NCBI RefSeq assembly: GCF_028023555.1
Contig: NZ_JAQIOY010000003.1
Location: forward strand, 434,001 to 498,000
DNA length: 64,000 nucleotides
Reading direction: 5' to 3'
DNA from: Thalassococcus_A lentus
GTDB taxonomy: Bacteria > Pseudomonadota > Alphaproteobacteria > Rhodobacterales > Rhodobacteraceae
The first letter of the stretch is position 1. Every line of letters starts with the position of its first letter. Positions 27,205-35,157 of this stretch are shown here, piece by piece. Under the pieces are notes generated by a model. The model was not told where the DNA came from and did not search any database. It worked only from the letters and a program-made list of their open reading frames with translations. Both the position numbers and the translations under genes were made by a program.

Positions 27205-28505
27205 CACCGATCGAAATTGGCCTGATCTCGGTCGTTGCCATCGTCTTTCTGATTTATTCCGGGGTCTATATCCCCATCGCACTGGGCATGGTCAGCTTTG
27301 TCTCGATCTGGCTCATGCGGGACAACTTTACCCTTGCGCTGAACCTTTTGAAGGTCGCCGTTGGCGACAGCGCGATGGAATATACATTCGCCACCATACC
27401 GCTCTTTACCTTTATGGGATTGATCGTCTCCAAAGCCGGCTTGGGCCGAGACATTTACGAAGTCATGACCATGCGCTTTCGCCGTGTCAAAGGCGGGATC
27501 GGCATGGGCACCGTTGGGGCAAATGCAGTCTTTGCAGCCGTGACCGGATCGTCCATCGCGTCAGCCTCGGTCTTTACCAAAGTCTCCGTGCCCCAGATGA
27601 TCGCACAAGAATACAACCCTCGCTTTGCCGTGGGCGTGGTGGCGGGATCGTCGGTTCTGGGGATGATCATTCCGCCGTCTGCAATGCTGATCATCTATTC
27701 CTTCGTGGCCGAGCAATCTGTTGGCGACATGTTCCTTGCCGGTGTCATACCGGGCATCCTTCTGGCCTTTGCCTATGTCATTGCGATCTGGTTCATGGGA
27801 CGCTTCACACCTGCCTTCGTTGGCGGGCGCGTGGTTGACGACAGCGAACGGATGTCGAGCCGCGAGGTTGCTTCCAAAACCTTGCCGACGGTTTCGATCA
27901 TCACGATCGTTCTGGGCGGCATATACACCGGATGGCTGACCGCCGTGGAGGCTGGGGCCGCAGGCGCTCTCGTGGCGCTGATCATCGCGATTGTCCGCAA
28001 GTCTATGACACCGCGGGCATTCTGGGACGCCCTGCTTGAGACCGGACACATCACTGCGGCGATCCTTTTCCTGATCACTGCGGCATCGATCTATTCTCGA
28101 ATGCTCGGCCTTGCGGGCCTGCCCAATCAACTGGAAGACCTGCTCGTCGGCAGCCAAGCATCGTTCTGGGGTATCATGTTGCTCTATGTGCTGCTGATGC
28201 TCTTTCTGGGAACGCTTCTGGACACGGCATCCATCATTCTGATCGTGGTTCCGCTGTTCCTGCCATTGGCAGAAGCGATGGATATGTCTCTGATTTGGTT
28301 CGGCATCATCACCGTTGTCGGTGCCGAGATTGGCCTTCTGACCCCGCCACTCGGAATATCGTGTTTCGTCATCAAGTCGACCATCGATGACGATCGGATT
28401 TCGCTCAAGGATGTGTTCCTTGGGGCATTGCCCTTTGCCTGTGTGATGCTGATCGTTCTGTTCATCCTGATCGAATTCCCAATTCTCAGCCTCGCCCTCA
28501 TCTAG
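27201..28505 (+). CDS. dctM: TRAP transporter large permease (DctM type)
   Basis: A 434-aa polytopic inner-membrane carrier with about 11-12 hydrophobic helices. Typical DctM signatures are ANAVFAAVTGSSIASASVF, SSVLGMIIPPSAMLIIYSF and the C-terminal GLLTPPLGISCFVIKS. It forms the sodium-coupled translocation channel with DctQ. Ends 10 bp before the dioxygenase gene, so co-transcribed. Confidence 0.95.
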   Translation: MTPIEIGLISVVAIVFLIYSGVYIPIALGMVSFVSIWLMRDNFTLALNLLKVAVGDSAMEYTFATIPLFTFMGLIVSKAGLGRDIYEVMTMRFRRVKGGIGMGTVGANAVFAAVTGSSIASASVFTKVSVPQMIAQEYNPRFAVGVVAGSSVLGMIIPPSAMLIIYSFVAEQSVGDMFLAGVIPGILLAFAYVIAIWFMGRFTPAFVGGRVVDDSERMSSREVASKTLPTVSIITIVLGGIYTGWLTAVEAGAAGALVALIIAIVRKSMTPRAFWDALLETGHITAAILFLITAASIYSRMLGLAGLPNQLEDLLVGSQASFWGIMLLYVLLMLFLGTLLDTASIILIVVPLFLPLAEAMDMSLIWFGIITVVGAEIGLLTPPLGISCFVIKSTIDDDRISLKDVFLGALPFACVMLIVLFILIEFPILSLALI

Positions 28506-28515
28506 GAGATCGCTC

Positions 28516-29388
28516 ATGCGCAACGTGACCGCCGAAAACATCACAGAGGTCTTCATGGGCTATCTCGCGGAAGACACTGATCCGAGGTTGCGCGAGATCA
28601 TGGGGTCGCTGGTGAAACACCTGCACGACTTTGCCCGCGAAACCCGACTGACACACGAAGAATGGCGCCGGGGCATCGCCTTTCTAGAGGGCTGCGCCGC
28701 TGTTGAATCCGAGGACCGTCATGAATTTGTCCTCGCATCGGACGTTCTTGGGCTGTCGTCACTGATTGACATGATCCATTCTGAACCGGCTTCGACCAGT
28801 TCTTCGGTACTGGGCCCGTTCCATGTCTCGGGGGCACCGCCCCTCGCCTATGGCGGCGATATGAAACGGCACTACGGTGGTCCGGTACTGCTTGCTGAGG
28901 GCACCATTCGTGACACCGAAGGCAATCCTATCGCGGGCGCGGAACTGGATATCTGGCAAACCGCGCCAAACGGTCTCTATGCAAGCCAGGACGAAGAACA
29001 GGACACATATTCTTTTCACGGGTTGATGACCGTGGGCGACGACGGGCGCTACGCTTTCACAACCGTTAAACCAGTAGAATACACTGTGCCCTCGGATGGC
29101 CCGGTCGGAGATATCCTGCGCGCCTGCGGGCGGCACCCGTGGCGGCCCTCGCATCTGCACTATATCGTGACCGCCCCCGGCTACCGCCCGCTCGTGACCG
29201 AGATCTTCCCCGATGACGATCCCTACCTCGATGAAGACACCGTTTTTGGCGTGCGCTCGGATCTTGTTATGCATTACGACGAACGACCGGCCAGCGCATT
29301 CCCTGAAGGGCTTGCGATCTCCGGGAAAGTCACAGAGCCCTTTCTTCACGTCACTTTCGACATCACTCTGTCAAAGGACACGAAGTAG
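28516..29388 (+). CDS. Intradiol ring-cleavage dioxygenase (hydroxyquinol/catechol 1,2-dioxygenase type)
   Basis: A 290-aa non-heme Fe(III) enzyme. An N-terminal helical dimerisation domain (about 1-95) precedes the catalytic beta-sandwich. The four iron ligands are visible: Y155 (NGLYASQ), Y189 (PVEYTVPSDG), H213 and H215 (RPSHLHYIV). Overall form fits hydroxyquinol or catechol 1,2-dioxygenases, giving maleylacetate or muconate. A ribosome site TAGGAGAT precedes the ATG. Its presence at the end of a TRAP/FAH operon indicates a ring-derived substrate in the pathway. No maleylacetate reductase is in the window. Confidence 0.9.
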   Translation: MRNVTAENITEVFMGYLAEDTDPRLREIMGSLVKHLHDFARETRLTHEEWRRGIAFLEGCAAVESEDRHEFVLASDVLGLSSLIDMIHSEPASTSSSVLGPFHVSGAPPLAYGGDMKRHYGGPVLLAEGTIRDTEGNPIAGAELDIWQTAPNGLYASQDEEQDTYSFHGLMTVGDDGRYAFTTVKPVEYTVPSDGPVGDILRACGRHPWRPSHLHYIVTAPGYRPLVTEIFPDDDPYLDEDTVFGVRSDLVMHYDERPASAFPEGLAISGKVTEPFLHVTFDITLSKDTK

Positions 29389-29471
29389 CCAAAACAGCGG
29401 GTCGGCATTGGCGAAGCGGCCAATCATACATACCGCAGCATCTAAATCATTCAGAAGCCGCCGTTGCCCGC

Positions 29472-30017
29472 CTACGCACGAGACTCCACGTTAGAAAAAC
29501 GTGCCCAGTTGAACCCCACCAGAAGCGTTAGCAGCACGGCTAAAGTTGTTAGCGTGGATTTAAGAATTGTCGCTGTGCTGGTGGCATAAACCAGCGGAAC
29601 GGAAACCTCTGGCCAGTTCCAAATCATCGTCGCGATGCCAAGGTTTTCGACATAATCAAAAAGAGCACTCCCGATCGCAAGGGCAATGCCAAAGCGGATG
29701 GTTCTTCTATTTGGCGTGAGTTGCCCAAACCAGCAGATCGTGGCGATCAATGTCAAAGTGAGCATGGCTGGATAGAGTAAATCCAAAGCGAGTTGGTGAC
29801 TGAGATAATACGCGCGCCCGTCCACGCCCAGCGCTTCTAGAAGTGTCGCTGCCTGTGTGGGGCCGTAGCCGAAGGGACGCATGTCGAAGGGTACATGCCC
29901 TGAGACCGCTTCGATATGGGCAAGGGTGACATTTATCATCAACGCATAGATTGATGCACCGATGAGCCCGGCACCAACCGCAATCATGCCGATCTTCTTT
30001 GACTCAATTCTATTCAT
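29472..30017 (-). CDS. Hypothetical four-helix membrane protein
   Basis: A 181-aa inner-membrane protein with hydrophobic helices at about 9-29, 76-96, 106-128 and 148-170. I do not recognise the family. The start at 30017 is set by AAGGAG 10 nt upstream. It is divergent from a Crp/Fnr-type gene, so that regulator may control it. The AT content here is higher than in neighbouring operons, which might mark later acquisition. Confidence 0.75.
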   Translation of the reverse strand: MNRIESKKIGMIAVGAGLIGASIYALMINVTLAHIEAVSGHVPFDMRPFGYGPTQAATLLEALGVDGRAYYLSHQLALDLLYPAMLTLTLIATICWFGQLTPNRRTIRFGIALAIGSALFDYVENLGIATMIWNWPEVSVPLVYATSTATILKSTLTTLAVLLTLLVGFNWARFSNVESRA

Positions 30018-30073
30018 TATTTTGTAATCTCCTTGAACTGTGCCACACATGCGCTCAATGGAAGCCACCCGCA

Positions 30074-30087
30074 TTATCATTTGATAA
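30074..30087. promoter_or_regulatory. Inverted repeat before the Crp/Fnr-type gene
   Basis: TTATCA-TT-TGATAA is a perfect two-arm inverted repeat ending 11 bp before the start codon of the Crp/Fnr-like gene and overlapping its ribosome site region. It could be an operator for autoregulation. It is not a standard FNR box (TTGAT-N4-ATCAA). Confidence 0.4.
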
Positions 30088-30098
30088 GGCACGCCAAA

Positions 30099-30671
30099 AT
30101 GGATTTACGAACATTCCTGATGCAATCACCTGACCTGTCAGATTTGGTTGGCGCGGGCGATTTTGCGTCTGAATGGAAACAAGAGCGCTTGAACAGGGGC
30201 GCGCACCTTGCACGGCAAGAACAACCCGAAACAAATGAATTTGTTCTTTTGGAAGGGTGCCTAGTAAGCAGTATCTGCGACCAAGACGGCAAAGAAGTTT
30301 GCGTCGGGTTCTATGTGGGCCCCTGCGTTGTCACGCCAAATATTGCTCGAACGCGCAACGGTATGTCGCTCGTATCCATTGTGGCAACGACCGATGCCCT
30401 GCTTAACAGGATCGACAGTGATCTGCTTTCAAACTGGATGATTTCATCTGAACCCGTTCGAAATTGGGCCAATGGAGTTCTGCGGGACGCGCTAAGCCGG
30501 AAAGTAGACAGAGAGTGGTGCCTTGCGGCTCTTAAAGGGGCGGAGCGGCTCACTTGGTTTCGCCAAGCATTCCCGGGCTATGAAGACATCTTTGTCCATA
30601 CATTGATTGCGTCCTTTCTGGGGATCACACCTGTCACAATGAGCCGCTTACGCGGAGGCGTAAAACACTGA
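30099..30671 (+). CDS. Crp/Fnr-type transcriptional regulator (divergent)
   Basis: A 190-aa protein with a cyclic-nucleotide-binding-like beta-roll (about 30-110: GAHLARQEQPETNEFVLLEG, GFYVGPCVV) and a C-terminal winged-helix-like segment (ASFLGITPVTMSRLRGG, the recognition helix of Crp proteins). The start is placed at 30099, with TAAGG upstream. It lacks the Fnr cysteine cluster. Divergent from the membrane protein gene across 81 bp. Confidence 0.78.
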   Translation: MDLRTFLMQSPDLSDLVGAGDFASEWKQERLNRGAHLARQEQPETNEFVLLEGCLVSSICDQDGKEVCVGFYVGPCVVTPNIARTRNGMSLVSIVATTDALLNRIDSDLLSNWMISSEPVRNWANGVLRDALSRKVDREWCLAALKGAERLTWFRQAFPGYEDIFVHTLIASFLGITPVTMSRLRGGVKH

Positions 30672-30820
30672 CAATAAGCAGCTAATCGCGGTTCGTTGCA
30701 TTCGACACTGTGGACTCAGAGCGGACATTTGATCAACTGCAGCGCCATTTGGTCGGGCGTGCCTCGCATCGACAAGGCAAGCCCTTCCAGTAGGTCCACC
30801 CGTTGTTCCCTTGCGATCCG

Positions 30821-31669
30821 CTAAATATCGATCTCTTGGAGATCCTCGGCGATGGCGACAGGCTGCCCGAAGGCTGTTGAGGCAGCCCGTTCAGCCGCGG
30901 CTGAGGACTCTGGAGCATCCATGTGTTTCCGGAAGTGCGTCAGCATCAATCGGCCCACACCAACCCGCCGTGCCATCGCGCCGATTTCCGAAGGTGTTGG
31001 CGTCAGAGCCATCATTTTTGCAGAGGCTTTTTCACCATCAAGACGGTAGCACCAATGCAAAAGGCAGTCCGCATCTTTGGCCAGTGCTTCGACGGCTGGG
31101 CAGAGTCCTGCGTCACCCGAATAGACAAACTTCTTTTCAGCATCGATCAGTGAGAATGCCAAGCATTCGAGCAACGGTTGTGCGTGTGGCGCAGCGCAGG
31201 ATTGAATGCGCCAGCCATCGCCTTCTATTGTGTCTCCGGCGGAAATTTCCGTCACGATTGGAGCGGGCCATGGACGCGGCAAGGTACCACCGCGCGCGAC
31301 CCAGACCTCTTGGCTTTGCGGCAGTTCGGTGCGGGCGCGAAGGTCGTGAGACAGAACGCCGGTCGGTCCAAAGTATGCCTCGGTGACAGCTGCAATCGGC
31401 TGCGGCCCAAACACCTTTATGGGCGCCCCACCCTCGTCCCAGGCTGCGTGAACAAGACGGGCGTAGTCCATCATGTGATCAGAATGGAGATGGGAAAAGA
31501 CGATATGGGTGATGTCAGAAGGCAGCCGACCGGATCGAAGCAAATTGTCGAAAACGCCCCCACCGCAATCGAACAGGATGCGGTCCTGCCCGACTTCGAG
31601 CAGGTACCCACTCGACGCCCGACGCAGGTAGGCTTCGGGCGATCCAGATCCGAGAATGGTCAGTTTCAT
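30821..31669 (-). CDS. MBL-fold metallo-hydrolase (RNase Z-like / arylsulfatase-like)
   Basis: A 282-aa beta-lactamase-fold enzyme. The zinc motif is FSHLHSDHMMD (H60, H62, D64, H65), followed by a distal His (APHAQP), Asp (YSGDAGLCP) and His (LTHFRKH). It overlaps the sulfatase gene by 4 bp. The fold is shared by RNase Z, phosphodiesterases and some alkyl/aryl sulfatases; linkage to a sulfatase and MarR regulator makes a role in organosulfate or ester metabolism more likely than tRNA processing. The 149-bp gap downstream (30672-30820) shows no gene. Confidence 0.83.
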   Translation of the reverse strand: MKLTILGSGSPEAYLRRASSGYLLEVGQDRILFDCGGGVFDNLLRSGRLPSDITHIVFSHLHSDHMMDYARLVHAAWDEGGAPIKVFGPQPIAAVTEAYFGPTGVLSHDLRARTELPQSQEVWVARGGTLPRPWPAPIVTEISAGDTIEGDGWRIQSCAAPHAQPLLECLAFSLIDAEKKFVYSGDAGLCPAVEALAKDADCLLHWCYRLDGEKASAKMMALTPTPSEIGAMARRVGVGRLMLTHFRKHMDAPESSAAAERAASTAFGQPVAIAEDLQEIDI

Positions 31670-33096
31670 GTGACGGCCTCTGGGGGCGGTGTTGCCCCCG
31701 GAGCGCCGAGGCTCAGGGCGGCATCGCGTCCACCATACCCCGCAATCAAATCCGCTTGATCCTTGAAGGCCAATGCATCCGTCTCTGTTGGATCACATAT
31801 TGCACGGAGTTCTGCATGAAGGCCTCTCAAGATATCCGCACAAGCGGGGTCTGACGCACGGTTAAACAGCTCTTCCGGGTCATTCTCGAGGTCAAAAAGC
31901 TCATCTGGGAAGCCGACGTAATGAATAAGCTTCCAGCGCCCTTGGCGCAGCATGAACGCGCCGGAAACCGCGCCTGCTGCGTGGTATTCCGAGAAGACGA
32001 CGCGATTGGCGTCTGTTGGCGTTGTGGCGATTTTCTCGAGGCCTACTGCCCCCTCTGCTGCGTCAATCTCGGCCCCAAAATGGGCGGCGATCGTAACCGA
32101 GAGATCGAGCAGGCTTACCGGCGTATCACAGGGGCCCACCGGAACCTCGGGCCCAGCCATGATCATCGGGATCGCAGCGCTTTCCTCATACATGTTCGAT
32201 TTGCCCCAAAGTCCGCGCGCACCAACGTTGTCACCATGGTCCGATGTGTAGACGACCGTTGTCTTATCCGTGAGACCTGCGTCGCCCAACGCTTCGAGTA
32301 TCTGCCCAACGTTAAAGTCGAGCCATGTGCAAAGCCCAAAGTAGGACCGCATCGCGGCCAGACGTTCGTCCGAGTCTTTGAACAGGCCTTCGCTGTCCAT
32401 GAAAGCGTTTTGCTTTTCGACCCATGGGTGACGTGGATGTCCTTCGTCGGGATGAAGCTTGACCGCTGGCAGGATGTCATTCGGATAGAGATCGTAAAAC
32501 TCCTGCGGGACAACAAGCGGGAAGTGCGGCGCGACCAGCCCCACGTAGAGGCACCAAGGCTGATCATCCGCGGCACGCTCAGCGATCCATTGCTTTGTGC
32601 GCTCAACCACTGACGCGTCATACTCGGTGTACTTGCTTGTACCGGGACCGATGTAATCGCCCAGCATCCGCTTGGGGCCATGAATGCGTTCGTCTTCCTT
32701 GCGAATGCTAGCCCAGACCATGCCCACACCGCCGGCCACCATCATCGGGATATGTTCGACGTCAAAGCCTGCGGGGTCCTCCTCGGCGCGGTAGTGCAGC
32801 TTGCCGATGCTTTCGACCGGCACGCCTTTGTCCTGCAGTGCATGGCCCCACCCGCGGATCGCGCCGGTATAGGGCATTGCATTGTCCCATAGCCGCGTTT
32901 GGTGCGGATACAGCCCCGTGGCGAAACTCGCTCGCGCAGGCACGCAAATGGGGCTGGGTGTGTAGGCGTTGGTAAACCGTGTGCCGCGGGCAGCAAGTGC
33001 ATCTAGGTTTGGCGTTTGCACAAATGGATGCCCGGCGCAGCCCATCGCCCGGGCCTGATGCTCGTCCGACATAATAACAAGCATGTTTGATGTCAT
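31666..33096 (-). CDS. Cys-type sulfatase (choline-sulfatase-like)
   Basis: A 476-aa alkaline-phosphatase-fold sulfatase without a signal peptide. The formylglycine consensus C51-V-P-A-R55 lies in SPICVPARAS, metal ligands in VIMSDEHQARAMG and VVYTSDHGDNVG. Because the key residue is Cys, it needs a formylglycine-generating enzyme. 4-bp overlaps link it to the MarR gene upstream and the MBL gene downstream. Substrate is probably a small organosulfate imported by the divergent TTT transporter. Confidence 0.9.
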   Translation of the reverse strand: MTSNMLVIMSDEHQARAMGCAGHPFVQTPNLDALAARGTRFTNAYTPSPICVPARASFATGLYPHQTRLWDNAMPYTGAIRGWGHALQDKGVPVESIGKLHYRAEEDPAGFDVEHIPMMVAGGVGMVWASIRKEDERIHGPKRMLGDYIGPGTSKYTEYDASVVERTKQWIAERAADDQPWCLYVGLVAPHFPLVVPQEFYDLYPNDILPAVKLHPDEGHPRHPWVEKQNAFMDSEGLFKDSDERLAAMRSYFGLCTWLDFNVGQILEALGDAGLTDKTTVVYTSDHGDNVGARGLWGKSNMYEESAAIPMIMAGPEVPVGPCDTPVSLLDLSVTIAAHFGAEIDAAEGAVGLEKIATTPTDANRVVFSEYHAAGAVSGAFMLRQGRWKLIHYVGFPDELFDLENDPEELFNRASDPACADILRGLHAELRAICDPTETDALAFKDQADLIAGYGGRDAALSLGAPGATPPPEAVT

Positions 33097-33557
33097 GGGA
33101 TATCTCTCACCTTCGAGGCTTTCTCGAGCTTGTCCACGACGCTGTAGAACGTGGCGAGGTCCGCTTCTGATATTTCCGCCAAAAGCAGATCTTGCCGGGT
33201 TTCCATCGTGGGCATCATGTTTTCGCTCAACTGTTCCGCCGCTGCGGTCAGTTTCAAGTGCTGAACCCGTTGGTCCTTCTTGTCCGTTGCTGTTCGCAAA
33301 AGGCCCTTTTCAACCATCGCCTTTATCTTACGGCTAAACTGTCCCTTGTCCATTTGGACGAGGCCAGCAAGCTCAGTCATCGACGCAGTTTCCTGCATTC
33401 GCAGCGTCTGTATCAGACGCCATTCTACCAGCGAAATTCCGGCCTTGGCTTTGAGTAATCCCGTTGCCTGAGCATTCAGGCTGGCTTGTAGCTTGGCCAG
33501 CCGAAACGTCACGAATGAGGCCGGAGATCTGAAACTTGGTCGTGATTTTTTGTTCAT
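33093..33557 (-). CDS. MarR-family transcriptional regulator
   Basis: A 154-aa winged-helix protein (SLVEWRLIQTL, MTELAGLVQMDKGQFSRKIK, then the wing KKDQRVQHLKLT). First gene of the minus-strand operon marR-sulfatase-MBL and divergent from tctC. A TTGAC-AG-GTCAA inverted repeat in the shared promoter is a likely binding site, so it may control both arms in response to the organosulfate. Confidence 0.9.
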   Translation of the reverse strand: MNKKSRPSFRSPASFVTFRLAKLQASLNAQATGLLKAKAGISLVEWRLIQTLRMQETASMTELAGLVQMDKGQFSRKIKAMVEKGLLRTATDKKDQRVQHLKLTAAAEQLSENMMPTMETRQDLLLAEISEADLATFYSVVDKLEKASKVRDIP

Positions 33558-33580
33558 ACATATAGGTTTGCAAAAACAAT

Positions 33581-33592
33581 TTGACAGGTCAA
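33581..33592. promoter_or_regulatory. Candidate MarR operator
   Basis: TTGACAGGTCAA has perfect 5-bp arms and lies in the 81-bp region between the divergent marR and tctC starts, including a TTGACA -35-like element for the plus strand. Typical size and position for a MarR dimer site. Confidence 0.45.
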
Positions 33593-33638
33593 CTAAATTA
33601 TGGATTCCTACCTGCCAACGAACTTGGGAGGAGTTATC

Positions 33639-34589
33639 GTGAAGAATTTCCTGAAAAGGATTGCAGCTGCGTCTGCACTGTCGGTCGTTGCGGCAACGTC
33701 AACCTTGGCAGATGGCCATGGGTGGAAACCTGACGGCCCGATCAAGATGATCATCGCCTTTGCAGCAGGCGGCGGTGCCGACACACAGGCACGCTTGATC
33801 GCTGATGACATTCAAACGGCCACAGGTTGGGAAATCATCCCCGAGCAGATCACAGGCAAGGGCGGCGTGAACGCGTTGGTTGCGTTGAAAGACATGCCAG
33901 CTGATGGCTCAGCCATCGCCCTGGTTGTGACCGAGTCGCTTGGCTATAACGCAGCGGCTGCCAAGGGATCGGGCATTGCACCAGACGGTTTCACCGGGTT
34001 GACGACAACCGCCGGCTTCCAGATGGGTGTCGTGGCCAAGGCCGACAAAGGCTGGACCTCTTTCGAAGACATGATCGCCGCGGCAAAAGACGGTGACCTG
34101 CGGTTTGGAACAATGTCGCCAAAACTTTCAGATCTGGCTTTCTTGCTTGGCGAAGCGCATGACGTCGAGTTCAACATTGTTCAGGTTCGCGGCGGTCGCG
34201 CCGTGATGGACGGCGTACAGGCAGGTGACATGGACCTCGGCTTCATGGCTGGCATCCAGCGTAAGGGCGTCGCTTCCGGCGACCTGGTGAACCTCGCGTC
34301 GGCATTGTCCGCGCCGCTCGTGCAAACGCCCGACGCGCCCAAGTTTTCTGATCTCGGTGTTGAATTCAATGCGGACGGCTACTTTGTGTTCGTCGCACCC
34401 GGAGGCATGGACCCGGCTGCTCGCGAAGCGATTACGGCCGCAATTGTCGAAGCAACAAACTCCGGCAAGGCTGCGGGCATGATCGGAAAGGCGTTTGGTG
34501 GCGCCGTCAACATTCAGGGTGAAGAACTCGATGCTCTGATGGCAGCTGACTTCAAATCCGCCGGCGCGCTGATGGAAGCCGCGCAATAA
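33639..34589 (+). CDS. tctC: Tripartite tricarboxylate transporter substrate-binding protein
   Basis: Periplasmic receptor of the TTT family, 316 aa. The GTG start at 33639 is set by GGGAGGAG 5 nt upstream; the N-terminus is then a clean signal peptide (VKNFLKRIAAASALSVVAAT, cleavage near LADG). The family motif PIKMIIAFAAGGGADTQARL is near the mature N-terminus. Operon tctC-tctB-tctA-sulfatase. The ligand is probably an organosulfate or carboxylate; TctC proteins bind many carboxylates. Confidence 0.9.
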   Translation: MKNFLKRIAAASALSVVAATSTLADGHGWKPDGPIKMIIAFAAGGGADTQARLIADDIQTATGWEIIPEQITGKGGVNALVALKDMPADGSAIALVVTESLGYNAAAAKGSGIAPDGFTGLTTTAGFQMGVVAKADKGWTSFEDMIAAAKDGDLRFGTMSPKLSDLAFLLGEAHDVEFNIVQVRGGRAVMDGVQAGDMDLGFMAGIQRKGVASGDLVNLASALSAPLVQTPDAPKFSDLGVEFNADGYFVFVAPGGMDPAAREAITAAIVEATNSGKAAGMIGKAFGGAVNIQGEELDALMAADFKSAGALMEAAQ

Positions 34590-34617
34590 ATCCGAGCAAC
34601 CCGAACGAGGTCAGCCA

Positions 34618-35157
34618 ATGAAACCCAGAGCTTCTGCGGAATTTTGGCTGGCCTTTTTCTTTTTGACTTTTGCCGCCGTGCTCATCTTTGTCTGGGTGCC
34701 TTTGGACACGGGCACAGGTCTTGTTGAAAAGGTGCGGCGCAAGTTCATCATTGGCGATGCGCTTGGACCGACCGTCGCTGCGGCGGTGATCGCCATCGGG
34801 GCCGTGCTCGTCATGATGCGGCCAAGCGAAGGCAAGGCGCTGACAAAGACAAACCTTTACTGGATGCTTGGCCTTTTCGCCCTTTTTGCGGTCTCATTGC
34901 TTCTGATGCGGTACGCTGGCCCGATCGCGGCGAGCTTTACCGAAACAGGCTACCGCCCTCTTCGCGCAACGCCGCCTTGGAACTATATCGGGTTTCTCAT
35001 TGGCGGTACGGTGATGATTGGGGGACTGACGGGATTGGCATCCCGGCGTCTCGCACCACGAGACTTTGTCATCGGTTTCGTTGCGGCCCTCGCAATCGCG
35101 CTTCTTTATGATCTGCCGTTTGAAGACCTGATCCTTCCGCCCAACGGAGACCTGTGA
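34618..35157 (+). CDS. tctB: Tripartite tricarboxylate transporter small membrane subunit
   Basis: A 179-aa inner-membrane protein with four hydrophobic helices (about 10-28, 52-66, 82-100, 120-165 as two), as in TctB proteins. It lies 28 bp after tctC and overlaps tctA by 4 bp, completing the canonical TTT set. Sequence conservation in TctB is low, so position and topology carry the call. Confidence 0.88.
   Translation: MKPRASAEFWLAFFFLTFAAVLIFVWVPLDTGTGLVEKVRRKFIIGDALGPTVAAAVIAIGAVLVMMRPSEGKALTKTNLYWMLGLFALFAVSLLLMRYAGPIAASFTETGYRPLRATPPWNYIGFLIGGTVMIGGLTGLASRRLAPRDFVIGFVAALAIALLYDLPFEDLILPPNGDL

Noticed and set aside
30074..30087. TTATCATTTGATAA as an FNR box.
   Set aside because: Arm order is reversed relative to TTGAT-N4-ATCAA; kept only as a generic inverted repeat.
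30821..31669. MBL protein as RNase Z.
   Set aside because: It is bound into a sulfatase operon with a MarR regulator, and the flexible arm typical of RNase Z is not evident.
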